From a virus, in the IMG/VR virus record IMGVR_UViG_3300035698_021304, positions 1 to 53,437 of that record: a DNA stretch of 53,437 bases; one strand, 5' to 3'. The stretch's first letter is position 1. Each line of letters begins with the position of its first letter. Shown one piece after another: positions 41,501-47,767 of this stretch. The notes beneath the pieces were generated by a model that saw nothing but the letters and a program-made list of their open reading frames with translations, ran no database searches and was not told the DNA's origin. Made by a program: the position numbers and the translations under genes.

Positions 41501-41665
41501 GGGTCTTATAGGTTTGCGTTTACTGTAACTCCTCAAGCGGGTACAGAGATACGCTCCACGTATAGGCAAGCGTTACAAACTGCTTCTGAGGATATTCCAA
41601 TTGCGAAGTGGCAGTTACCAGTGAAGGGACGTTATGGGTTAACAAGTACCTATGAGATAAGTTAA
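38528..41665 (+). CDS. Baseplate wedge protein gp6/gpJ-like, containing an intein
   Basis: A 1045-residue precursor. Residues 1-66 and 427 onward form a gpJ/gp6-type wedge: GRDFEAIKALL, then DVLSFYLDYQANE joined to CYLPTAQDRNSVLNICKLVGYQ, an exact continuation of the family's conserved YQANE-x-(F/Y)LPTA block. Residues 67-426 are an intein, leaving a 685-residue mature protein. RTGGGVVGN, YKAPRWVKT-like APRWVKTNGRAVTEEDF and VRLSHVYNTIQTVAGVEHV complete the gpJ core. Two beta repeats near the C terminus (DDGSGNLVGD...IDYATG and VDDGAGVLKDG...IDYDTG) resemble an insertion in the capsid protein. Confidence 0.9.
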   Translation: MADTPAISYTGRDFEAIKALLVGHIQSKFPNTWRDFTESSMGMAWLELVAYCFDVLSFYLDYQANECLAGETEISLVNGTKVAIVDLVGTGPHWVYAYDQETGQVVPGQAWARKVKENASLVEVELDNGEKVKCTPDHLWMLRDGSYVEAQFLGIGSSLMPLYRWVDKQGYEMLYQPDVKKLVKTHVCFAPGKRLAPGCVHHKNFKAGDNRPENLVWMYRKDHYKMHAAIPRKPEHRRKVSLAMREYWKAVHAGERAGPVLTVEARQAMGHNVGKKRPLHSEQMKGNQFRLGVKHTPEAREKMSLTRWGVAKPIDFGAKVSRALKGKQKSPLHCAHLSQAALGFEFDVQKAAALYSQLGSANKVGKLMGCGGGCVLSHLRAEGVPIGLNNHRVVAVRKLAQKEAVYDLSVEGYHNYGLEGGAFVHNCYLPTAQDRNSVLNICKLVGYQMRTATSAAVVCTGTLGGVEAVDIIVPAGTQVLSSTNVTFSTLEDQTISAGSLSGSLTFTEGISRTDNFVADGSSYQRVQLTEAEVISGSVVATVAGEAWTLVDSLIEGDPDSKYYTLEYDENNVGYVNFGDGISGAVPATGVAIAVTYRTGGGVVGNLNVGELSVTIQGYRAGTSPIEYVTVTVYNSVRGSGGEPRETVAWAKYSAPRWVKTNGRAVTEEDFDTLGRAFSSSTYGAAAYVKATLKQELPELNTVELYVWGRDGGGNITVPSQGLKDALENYFMNNGEGAVRLICTDVEVLDGYNVYIDIDADITVDSNYGLGAVSSDVGTALDTLFASPDIRPGEGVRLSHVYNTIQTVAGVEHVVLNSIIAAYRDSESIATGNGIHSLRTGVLDLEPNLSAVPYSVTLTVTDISSTTLTVTDDGSGNLVGDVVELAGSNTIDYATGIISVNFSSIPANGASVVAVYRHVLDYQRGELEQTITAGTTLITGAVDYPPVVPYDSVTGQKGIAFSDGTQTAVDDGAGVLKDGITDAVLGSIDYDTGSYRFAFTVTPQAGTEIRSTYRQALQTASEDIPIAKWQLPVKGRYGLTSTYEIS
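38726..39805 (+). mobile_element. HNH intein in the gp6-like wedge protein (360 residues)
   Basis: Begins with Cys in CLAGETEISLVNG (block A) and ends with AFVHN before Cys+1 (block G). Block B is VKCTPDHLW and block F is KEAVYDLSVEGYHNYGLEGG. An HNH homing nuclease lies in the middle (CVHHKNFKAGDNRPENLVW), followed by two NUMOD3-like segments (HSEQMKGNQF, TPEAREKMSL) and an HTH-like region. All splicing residues (Cys1, T-x-x-H, His-Asn, Cys+1) are present, so splicing and homing should both be active. Insertion is at a conserved site in a conserved gene, as is usual for inteins. Confidence 0.9.
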
Positions 41666-44218
41666 ATGGCATACAACTTTTATAAACTACTGCCTGGTAT
41701 TATTCGGTTGAAGGATGGTCTTGCTTCGGGAGAGATTTCGGAGTTGGGGGCAGATGCTGTTCTGGCGAGGATTACTTATGCTCTTAATACAGAAGCCCAG
41801 ACTCAAACTACTCAGACTGATAATTTAGAGCAGTTGATCTCTTGGGAGAACTGTCCTGCTTCCTTTTTGAATTTGCTTACTCATTTGGTATATGGTCCAC
41901 GTGTAGGGGAGTGGTCTGTTGCAGACGTGCGGAAGATTGGAAAAGGTATTGTCCAGCTTTGGCACTTGAGTGGGCAACATCCTTCTTGGAGGGGGGTACT
42001 GAATAGATCTGGTTACCTTTATCACTTCCCTTGGTCTATGTGGAAACAAGAATTGTATGAGGTAGATGATTATGCTCCTTGGCCAGGGTATGGGTACCCT
42101 TTCAAATCTGCGAGAGTGGATATAGGGCAGGATAGTGGTGAGGGTTGTTCTACTACTTGTGAGGTGGATTGTCAACAGACTTGTACAGGGGCTTGTGAGT
42201 TGTTTTGCCAGTTGGCTTGTCAACAGACTAATTGCCAATTGGCTTGTACTGCTTTATGTGAAGGTACTGTGCAGACTGGTTGTAGTAGTGGTTGTCAGAG
42301 TGGCTGTCAGGGGACAGAGCAAGTTGTTTATAATCCTGGGGCAAGTCCTAATGCCCCGAAGGGAGTGAAGTACACTCCATTAGCTCCTAATAGTTTAGCG
42401 GTTTTAGCTCCTTTATTGGAGAAGGTGCGTCCAATACATGTTTTGATTCGGAGACCTTGTGACACGGATTTAGCTTTACAGGGGGCATTAGCTACTACTT
42501 GTGATCAGTATTGTCAGGTATGTTGTGAGACTGGGTGTGAAGCGGAGTGTGAGTTTACGTGTGAGGTAGATCAAGCTCAATTAGGAGCATGTAGGATCTT
42601 CCAAGAGGGACCATGTGCTTTCATTTGTGAGACGGGTTGTGAAGCGGCTGGGGTAGAGGATTGGTCGGATCTATTTGATTGTAAGTCCAGTTGTACTTTT
42701 TGGGCTTGCCAGGTTGGTGGTTGCACAGTTTGGTCTTGCGAGGCTAGTTGTGAGACTGGTGGTTGTGAGATGGGTGGTTGTGAGTTAGCGGCTTGTGAGA
42801 CTGGTTGTGAGGTTGGTTATAATGAAGCCTTCCGGCCTTGTGAGAGTTACTATTGTGAAGCGTATGGAGATAATATAGGGGGTGCCTTTACAGATACTCT
42901 TAACCCTTTGTTAGATGGAGAAGAATATTTAGATGGGGTTTGTGCTACCTTTGGTTGTCAGAATTATGGGTGTACAGTTACCTTCTGTGAGATAGAGGGG
43001 TTGGAATTGGTTAGTCACTGTTATGTATTCTGTGAAGCAGGTGTAGGATGTCAAGCAGCTTGTACTGTTACTTGTACTATATCTTGCACTGCTACCTGTC
43101 AATATGCTTGTCAGGTGGCTTGTCAATCTACTTGTGAGGTGTATTGTGAGGAAGAATGTACCTCCTCTGCGGTGGAGGCATGTTTATCTGTGGGGTGTGA
43201 GTCCATTTGTCAGGATGCTTGTACGATAGGTTGCACTACTAATTGTCAGTTGGGTTGTGAAGTAGGTTGTACTGCTACTTGCACTGTTACTTGCACCGCT
43301 GCTTGCACGGTGGGTTGTGAGACTTCTTGTGAGCAAACTTGTGAGCTTGCGGGTTGTGAAAATGCTTGTGAGTCCACTTGTCAGACTGGATGTGAAACTG
43401 GGTGTGAGACGGGGTGTGAAACTTCTTGTGAGTCCACTGCTTGTGAGTTGACTTGTACTATGATGGGGTATCAGCACATTAGGAACTATGGCGCTTGTAC
43501 TTCAGCTGCTTGTACTCAAAGTTGTCAATTAGCTTATTGTATGCAGCAAACCATGGCAAATGGGTGTTATGGAGATTGCATGATAAATTGTGAGGCGGGG
43601 TCTTGTGTGGTGTATCCTCAAGCAACTGCGTGGCCATGGGATTGGTCCCACACTACTATATTGACGGACCATCCAGAGTATTCGACTTGTAATGTTAGTT
43701 CTTGTCAGGTGTATACTTGTATGTACTTGTATGAGTATCCTGAGTTAGCTGCTTGTATATCTCATCAAAATCAAACTGCGGATGAGAAGATGGATTTGTG
43801 CCCATGGCCGGGATGGGATTGTAAGTCCCAGTGTGAGGTTACTTGTACGACTGCTTGTACTAATTGTGCACAGTTGTCTACCAGGGTAATGCCTCCGGGG
43901 TATGAGGAGCATTGGTTTATGTTCCCGGACAGTGAAATTTGCAGGGCGCAAAAGCAATCAGGAGATTGTGGTAGTACTTGTATGGTTTGTGGTTGTGAGT
44001 CCATTTGTATGTTTATCAATACAGGAGCATGGCCGACAAAGGGTCCTGAGAGGGGTTGTAAGATGTATTGCCAGGCTACGGGTTGCCAAACCTGGTGTCA
44101 GGTAAAAACCACTTTCACTGCTTGCGCAGATTATTGTCAACTACCTGTGATGTTAGGTGCTGGGGAAGGGCCAGGGGATGGATCCATTGCTGCTTGCACA
44201 GCGTGGCAACAGGTTTAG
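41666..44218 (+). CDS. P2 gpI-like tail protein with giant CxxxC cysteine ladder
   Basis: An 850-residue protein starting one base after the wedge gene. Residues 1-150 resemble phage tail protein I/gpI (NFYKLLPGIIRLKDG, VRKIGKGIVQLWHLSGQHPSW), the wedge-tip component after gpJ, where fibres attach; it resumes near residue 250 with VRPIHVLIRR. Interrupting and following it are Cys-rich blocks with Cys every fourth residue (for example CETGCETGCETSC), about 108 Cys in total by hand count (near 13%). Spacer residues are mainly Glu, Thr, Gly, Ser, Ala, Gln. In a reducing cytoplasm such a chain would be unstable unless metal-bound or modified; the thioether-type maturase at 47768 is the natural partner. 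No signal peptide. Confidence 0.85.
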   Translation: MAYNFYKLLPGIIRLKDGLASGEISELGADAVLARITYALNTEAQTQTTQTDNLEQLISWENCPASFLNLLTHLVYGPRVGEWSVADVRKIGKGIVQLWHLSGQHPSWRGVLNRSGYLYHFPWSMWKQELYEVDDYAPWPGYGYPFKSARVDIGQDSGEGCSTTCEVDCQQTCTGACELFCQLACQQTNCQLACTALCEGTVQTGCSSGCQSGCQGTEQVVYNPGASPNAPKGVKYTPLAPNSLAVLAPLLEKVRPIHVLIRRPCDTDLALQGALATTCDQYCQVCCETGCEAECEFTCEVDQAQLGACRIFQEGPCAFICETGCEAAGVEDWSDLFDCKSSCTFWACQVGGCTVWSCEASCETGGCEMGGCELAACETGCEVGYNEAFRPCESYYCEAYGDNIGGAFTDTLNPLLDGEEYLDGVCATFGCQNYGCTVTFCEIEGLELVSHCYVFCEAGVGCQAACTVTCTISCTATCQYACQVACQSTCEVYCEEECTSSAVEACLSVGCESICQDACTIGCTTNCQLGCEVGCTATCTVTCTAACTVGCETSCEQTCELAGCENACESTCQTGCETGCETGCETSCESTACELTCTMMGYQHIRNYGACTSAACTQSCQLAYCMQQTMANGCYGDCMINCEAGSCVVYPQATAWPWDWSHTTILTDHPEYSTCNVSSCQVYTCMYLYEYPELAACISHQNQTADEKMDLCPWPGWDCKSQCEVTCTTACTNCAQLSTRVMPPGYEEHWFMFPDSEICRAQKQSGDCGSTCMVCGCESICMFINTGAWPTKGPERGCKMYCQATGCQTWCQVKTTFTACADYCQLPVMLGAGEGPGDGSIAACTAWQQV
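43049..43456 (+). repeat. Most regular Cys-tetrad (12-bp) repeat block of the first tail protein
   Basis: Codes for an almost unbroken CxxxC series. At DNA level it has 12-base periodicity based on TGT followed by three variable codons, with units such as TGTGAGACTGGT recurring. The periodicity suggests growth by slippage or unequal exchange. It is coding, not a CRISPR or structural RNA. Confidence 0.75.
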
Positions 44219-44227
44219 AGGTAGAGA

Positions 44228-44524
44228 ATGGCCTTAGATTTGTATAAATTATTGCCCCTCATTGTACAACGGAAAGACTCCTTAGGGGTATTGGAAAATA
44301 TTCTCTTTGCATTGGAACAAGAAGGGAATGCAGAGATAGGTCAGATAGGAGACTTGCCTGATCTTTTAGATGTAGATGCCACGGTTGCTGCTTTTGATCA
44401 CATTAGTTATATCTCTCAGACTATGGGAACCTATGTGGGTTCGGGGATGGATGCAGGTCTGAGAAAGTGGTTGGTGAAGAATCTCGTGGCATTGTATAAA
44501 ATCAAGGGGGGCCATTTTTCTTGA
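44228..44524 (+). CDS. N-terminal part of a second gpI-like tail protein, ending at in-frame UGA
   Basis: 98 codons opening ALDLYKLLPLIVQRKDSLG, a paralog of the 41666 product (AYNFYKLLPGIIRLKDGLA). The frame is interrupted by TGA at 44522 but continues open in the same frame to 46024. Hand alignment IVQLWHLSGQHPSW (first paralog) to LVALYKIKGGHFS-stop places the UGA precisely on a Trp, and downstream W and WK residues stay in register. The short product alone would be a truncated gpI domain. Either the stop is read through, or it is a recent TGG-to-TGA mutation or sequencing error. See the 44543 entry for the rest. Confidence 0.75.
   Translation: MALDLYKLLPLIVQRKDSLGVLENILFALEQEGNAEIGQIGDLPDLLDVDATVAAFDHISYISQTMGTYVGSGMDAGLRKWLVKNLVALYKIKGGHFS
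44522..44524 (+). other. In-frame UGA replacing a conserved Trp (readthrough site or nonsense mutation)
   Basis: TGA in the context TCT-TGA-AAT. UGA followed by A is a leaky context in some bacterial phages (the Q-beta coat readthrough uses UGA-A). UGA is a normal stop elsewhere in this window, since many genes end in ATGA overlaps, so general UGA reassignment is excluded. Confidence 0.7.
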
Positions 44525-44542
44525 AATAAGCAGTTCCCTTGG

Positions 44543-46024
44543 TTGGGTTTACCCCATTTGTATGCTTGGGAGTTGTGGAAGTCTACTCCGTATGAGTACC
44601 ATTGGTGGAGTAGGGAACAAGATTATTATCATGCTATTAGAGCAGCTAGGTGGGATTTCTATGGAGATTTCGGTTGGTACGGGAGTATCAATCCTCTTTA
44701 TGGAGGTTGGTATCCACAACTATTGGATGGTTTAGCTTGGCATAATCCTCTCTATGGAGGGTGGTTTGTATCTCACAGTACTTTTTTAGATCCCTCAGAT
44801 GGGAGAGAGTATGTTAAGTACATAGAACCCTATCGTCCAATACATGTGTTGTTGAGGATCTGGACTACTTTAATTGATCTAGGGTATTCTGATTTTACTA
44901 TTGGGTCCTCTGAGGAGTTATTAGCCACTTTCCTTCCAGTGGATTACATGACGGAGGTAACAGAAGACGACTTTGCGATTACGGAGACTTGTTCTTCCAC
45001 CTGTGAAACTACTTGTCAGGGATCTTGTCAAGCCGCTTGTGAGGTAGCTTGTGAGGGAGGTCCATGTCAAGCAATTTGTGAAGGGGATAGTTGTCAAGCG
45101 ACTTGTCAGTTACCATGTGTGTCCTCTTGTGAGAATATGTGCCAACTGTCTTGTGAGGATATGTCTTGTGAGTTAGCTTGTCAAGTTGGAGCTTGTCAGT
45201 TCGCTTGTCAAGAAGATTGCGAGTATCATTTTTGCCAGACCTTCTGTGAAAGTGTTTGTGAGTTTACTTGTCAGGTGGCGGCGTGTGAGTTCACGTGTGA
45301 GTCTCTTTGTGAGACTGGTTGTGAAGTAGCCTGTGAAGGGTTTGGTTGCCAGTATGTTTGTGAAGGGGCAGGTTGTGAAGTAGAGTGTGAGGTTACTTGC
45401 CAATTGGAGTGTGAAGCAAGTAGCTGTCAGACTGATTGTGAGTTGGCTGCTTGTGAGATTGGTTGTGAGGTTTCCTGTGAGGGAGATAGTTGCGAGACTG
45501 GTTGTGAGGATGCTTGTGAGGTAGGGTGTGAGACAGGTTGTGAGATAACCTGTGAAACAGATTGTGAAGTAGTTTGCCAGGATGCTTGCGAGGCTACCGG
45601 GTGTACTTTGCTTTGCGAAGCTGAGAATTGTCAGTTAGCTTGTGAGGTAGGGTGTACAAGTGCTTGTGAGGTGGGAGCATGTGAAGGGGCTGGTTGCCAG
45701 TATGTTTGTACTGTAGGGTGTGAAGGAACTTGTGAGATTGGGTGTACTGCTACTTGTGAGTTTGTTTGTCAGCTTACCTGTCAAACAAGTTGCCAGACAG
45801 TTTGGCAGACTTCTTGCATTATGGTATGCCAGACCGCAGGTGAAAGTGGTTGTACTACAGTTTGTGAACTGCATTGTCAGGCTGTATGTGAAATAGCGTG
45901 CCAGACTGGTTGTGAGTTGGGAGCGGAACCTACACCTACACCTACACCTACACCTACACCTACACCTACACCTACGTATGCAGTACATGATTGTTGTCCA
46001 CCAATGCCACTATTCTCGATATAA
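44543..46024 (+). CDS. Second cysteine-ladder tail protein, downstream of the UGA, with Pro-Thr tract
   Basis: Open in the same frame from 44525 to the stop at 46024; a TTG at 44543 is the first possible independent start but lacks an RBS, so synthesis most likely depends on readthrough from 44228. Residues just after the UGA continue the gpI-like domain (AWELWKSTPYEYHWW, then YRPIHVLLRIW) with an unusually aromatic section (GGWYPQLLDGLAWHNPLYGGW). A block of about 310 residues then carries about 72 Cys in CxxxC register with Glu after many Cys. It ends with eight Pro-Thr pairs and a CCPP tail. It probably forms the second fibre-like projection of the baseplate. One ladder Cys is replaced by Trp (TVWQTSC). 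Confidence 0.75.
   Translation: MGLPHLYAWELWKSTPYEYHWWSREQDYYHAIRAARWDFYGDFGWYGSINPLYGGWYPQLLDGLAWHNPLYGGWFVSHSTFLDPSDGREYVKYIEPYRPIHVLLRIWTTLIDLGYSDFTIGSSEELLATFLPVDYMTEVTEDDFAITETCSSTCETTCQGSCQAACEVACEGGPCQAICEGDSCQATCQLPCVSSCENMCQLSCEDMSCELACQVGACQFACQEDCEYHFCQTFCESVCEFTCQVAACEFTCESLCETGCEVACEGFGCQYVCEGAGCEVECEVTCQLECEASSCQTDCELAACEIGCEVSCEGDSCETGCEDACEVGCETGCEITCETDCEVVCQDACEATGCTLLCEAENCQLACEVGCTSACEVGACEGAGCQYVCTVGCEGTCEIGCTATCEFVCQLTCQTSCQTVWQTSCIMVCQTAGESGCTTVCELHCQAVCEIACQTGCELGAEPTPTPTPTPTPTPTPTYAVHDCCPPMPLFSI
44990..45913 (+). repeat. Cys-tetrad (12-bp) repeat block of the second tail protein
   Basis: About 72 Cys codons, spaced mostly 12 bases apart, in one continuous frame; typical units read TGTGAG-N6. 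Where spacing departs from 12 it is usually 15 (CEGxGC). It is related to, but not a copy of, the block at 43049, implying independent expansion of the same unit. Confidence 0.75.
45929..45976 (+). repeat. Eight tandem CCTACA (Pro-Thr) units
   Basis: Eight 6-bp CCTAC(A/G) units encode an eightfold Pro-Thr stretch at the end of the Cys-rich domain. Because the unit is 6 bp, length changes would keep the frame. Pro-Thr tracts are typical O-glycosylated linkers, and a GalNAc-transferase-like gene lies 600 bases downstream. Confidence 0.9.
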
Positions 46025-46097
46025 TTTGTCAAGCAAGTGGTTAGGGAGTTTGTTAAGTTGCTTACTTTTAGTACTATAACATTAAGGAGAAAGAATT

Positions 46098-46289
46098 ATG
46101 ACAGATTGTATTGATTTGTGGGAAACACATTTTGGGGAAGCTTTAAGTGTCACTCAACCTTGTAATCAAATGGCGCCTTTTTGCGGTGGGGTCTCTGGTG
46201 ATTGTACTTATTTGAAAGCTTACTGGTATGGTTTTTATCCGGGGTCTTGTCATTTTCTAGCTAGGGGACCTAATGATTGTCATTTCTAA
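46098..46289 (+). CDS. Small Cys/aromatic-rich protein (63 residues)
   Basis: ATG at 46098 with AAGGAG upstream. The 63-residue product has five Cys and many aromatic residues (YLKAYWYGFYPGSCHF). No signal peptide or transmembrane segment. It lies between the Cys-ladder proteins and the maturase, so it may be an additional substrate, an adaptor or a small tail protein. Family not recognised. Good translation signals make it a credible gene in spite of its size. Confidence 0.6.
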   Translation: MTDCIDLWETHFGEALSVTQPCNQMAPFCGGVSGDCTYLKAYWYGFYPGSCHFLARGPNDCHF

Positions 46290-46301
46290 TGGAGGTGTAA
46301 T

Positions 46302-46607
46302 ATGGAAAAAGTGAAAATTTGTCCAATTGCTTCTGCTCTTATTGGGCATGGTCATGCTGTCTCAAAAGAGATCTGTGAGCGGTGTGAGAAGGACCCTTCT
46401 GTGGCTAGGCATATAGCAGAGTTAACTCTTTTAGCTTGTATAGAGAGTCCCAAGTTGAGTTTGAAGAAGTATGGGAGGAATGCCTTGGAAGTGTGTGGTG
46501 AAAGGCGGGTTAAGGAATCTTTGTTAGTTTCTATTGGAGAAGGCAGGCCTATGGCTGAGGTGATGGAAGAGGTTGAGGTGTTAGGTTTATCAGAGGAGGA
46601 GGTGTAG
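46302..46607 (+). CDS. Small hypothetical protein with N-terminal Cys motif
   Basis: A 101-residue protein with GGAGGTGTAAT before the ATG. VKICPIASALIGHG and ICERCEKD give three Cys and two His in the first 30 residues, which could bind zinc or an iron-sulfur cluster. The rest is helical and acidic, ending SEEEV. Its stop is one base before the next ATG. No family recognised. Position next to the glycosyltransferase and maturase suggests an accessory factor of tail modification. Confidence 0.6.
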   Translation: MEKVKICPIASALIGHGHAVSKEICERCEKDPSVARHIAELTLLACIESPKLSLKKYGRNALEVCGERRVKESLLVSIGEGRPMAEVMEEVEVLGLSEEEV

Positions 46608-46608
46608 T

Positions 46609-47730
46609 ATGGCTTTTTTAGATCAGATCAATCGTGCTCGACCTGGAGTAGGTCCTTCTTTTGTAGATAAGTTGAAGGGCGCTAGAGGAGCTTGGAAGCG
46701 GTTAAGGAAGAGTAGAGTTTGGAACCCTGCAAGTTACTGTACATTGGCAGAGGCCACAGAGCGGGAGGTGTGTTGTACTACCTGCACTCTACAAAGGACT
46801 TGTCCTTATTGTGGATGTAGTTTAAGTGCAAAGAAACTTTTGCGGACTGAGTCCTGTCCTAATCCTACAACCTATCCTCATTTAAAGAATTTTCCTCCTA
46901 AAGACTATTGGTCTGTTGCTGGGGAGTGTACCTCTATCCTTATTGCCGCCCGGCCAGAAGAGGAGTACCTGAATGAGACTATACAGAATCTGATGGAGAT
47001 GGCAACTGGTCCTCTACAGATATTGGTAGGAATAGATGGAGGAAATTATGATGTAATAGAGGGAGAGAATATTATTGTACACTTGGAACCCGTTCCCTTA
47101 GGGAGGAGAGTAATCTCAAATAAGCTTGCTCAACTTGCTACTGGTAAGTATTTGTATGAGGCAGATGCTCATGTACAGATGGAAGAGGTGGGGTGGGATA
47201 CTAAGATGAAGTGTGCTTGTGATGAGAATACCATTGTAGGGAGTTCACTTGGTAAGTGGACGGGTCCTGGGAAGAAGATCACCCCTGGGTGGTGGTGGAA
47301 TATGAGTTTGAATCGGAGGTGGGGTTGGGATTGGTGGCCACAAAGTCAATCAAGGAGTCCAAAAACTATAGAAAGGATTATGTCCTTCTCTGCTGCCTCT
47401 TGGATGATTCAAACGGAGTGGTTTTGGAAGCATGGTGGACATTCTGAGAACTTGGGTTGCAGAGGGGATGAGGAAGCTGAGTGGACTGCTAAGGTAGCTT
47501 TGACTGGTGGGAAGTTAGTAGCCAGGACGGATGTAAGGGTAGGACACTTGTTTCGTACTAAGTTCCCATATAAGTTTAAGGATCTGGGTCCCACTGAGAG
47601 GCTACGCCGGCTACGGGCTGTTTGGGGGGAGGGGAAAGGCCCAAGGCAGGTAAAGACTATGCAACAGTATGCAGAAGAGATTACTGCAATATGTGGTAAG
47701 ATACCTGGTTGGGATCTAGCAAAAACGTGA
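46609..47730 (+). CDS. Polypeptide GalNAc-transferase-like glycosyltransferase with Cys-rich N terminus
   Basis: A 373-residue protein with GGAGGAGGTG RBS. Residues about 40-85 hold a Cys-rich, zinc-ribbon-like part (CCTTCTLQRTCPYCGC). The GT-A domain follows: TSILIAARPEEEYLNETIQNL, ILVGIDGG, EADAHVQMEEVGW in the place of the DxH motif, and GGHSENLGCRGDEEAEWTAK with VRVGHLFR. The last two blocks recall the WGGEN-E and SRVGHxFR motifs of GT27 polypeptide N-acetylgalactosaminyltransferases, which glycosylate Ser/Thr of proteins. With the Thr-rich ladder and Pro-Thr tract encoded just upstream, tail-protein glycosylation is a good hypothesis. The donor is not proven. Confidence 0.72.
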   Translation: MAFLDQINRARPGVGPSFVDKLKGARGAWKRLRKSRVWNPASYCTLAEATEREVCCTTCTLQRTCPYCGCSLSAKKLLRTESCPNPTTYPHLKNFPPKDYWSVAGECTSILIAARPEEEYLNETIQNLMEMATGPLQILVGIDGGNYDVIEGENIIVHLEPVPLGRRVISNKLAQLATGKYLYEADAHVQMEEVGWDTKMKCACDENTIVGSSLGKWTGPGKKITPGWWWNMSLNRRWGWDWWPQSQSRSPKTIERIMSFSAASWMIQTEWFWKHGGHSENLGCRGDEEAEWTAKVALTGGKLVARTDVRVGHLFRTKFPYKFKDLGPTERLRRLRAVWGEGKGPRQVKTMQQYAEEITAICGKIPGWDLAKT

Positions 47731-47736
47731 TATAAT
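47709..47736 (+). promoter_or_regulatory. Promoter candidate for the radical SAM maturase gene
   Basis: TTGGGA (47709-47714), 16-base spacer, perfect TATAAT (47731-47736), then CAGGAGG and the start codon 32 bases downstream. It overlaps the end of the glycosyltransferase gene and would let the maturase be expressed independently of the tail operon. Confidence 0.5.
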
Positions 47737-47767
47737 ATAGAAATTCTTTTCTTCAGGAGGTAATTAC

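Noticed and set aside
43049-45913. Tandem 12-bp repeats considered as a CRISPR-like or satellite array
   Set aside because: Units are short, in frame, variable and code for CxxxC protein repeats; there are no unique spacers or conserved 25-40 bp repeats.
41825-46024. Long antisense frames opposite the Cys-ladder genes (Thr/Ser-rich LTS repeats)
   Set aside because: They mirror the 12-bp coding periodicity of TGT codons on the + strand and have no RBS or family features.
44228-46024. Use of genetic code 4 or 25 (UGA as amino acid) by the phage
   Set aside because: Many genes end at TGA with ATGA overlaps, so UGA works as a stop; only this one UGA is exceptional.
46028-46064. AAGCAA...TTGCTT inverted repeat after the second ladder gene as a terminator
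   Set aside because: Only six A/T-rich pairs with a loop of over 20 bases; too weak.
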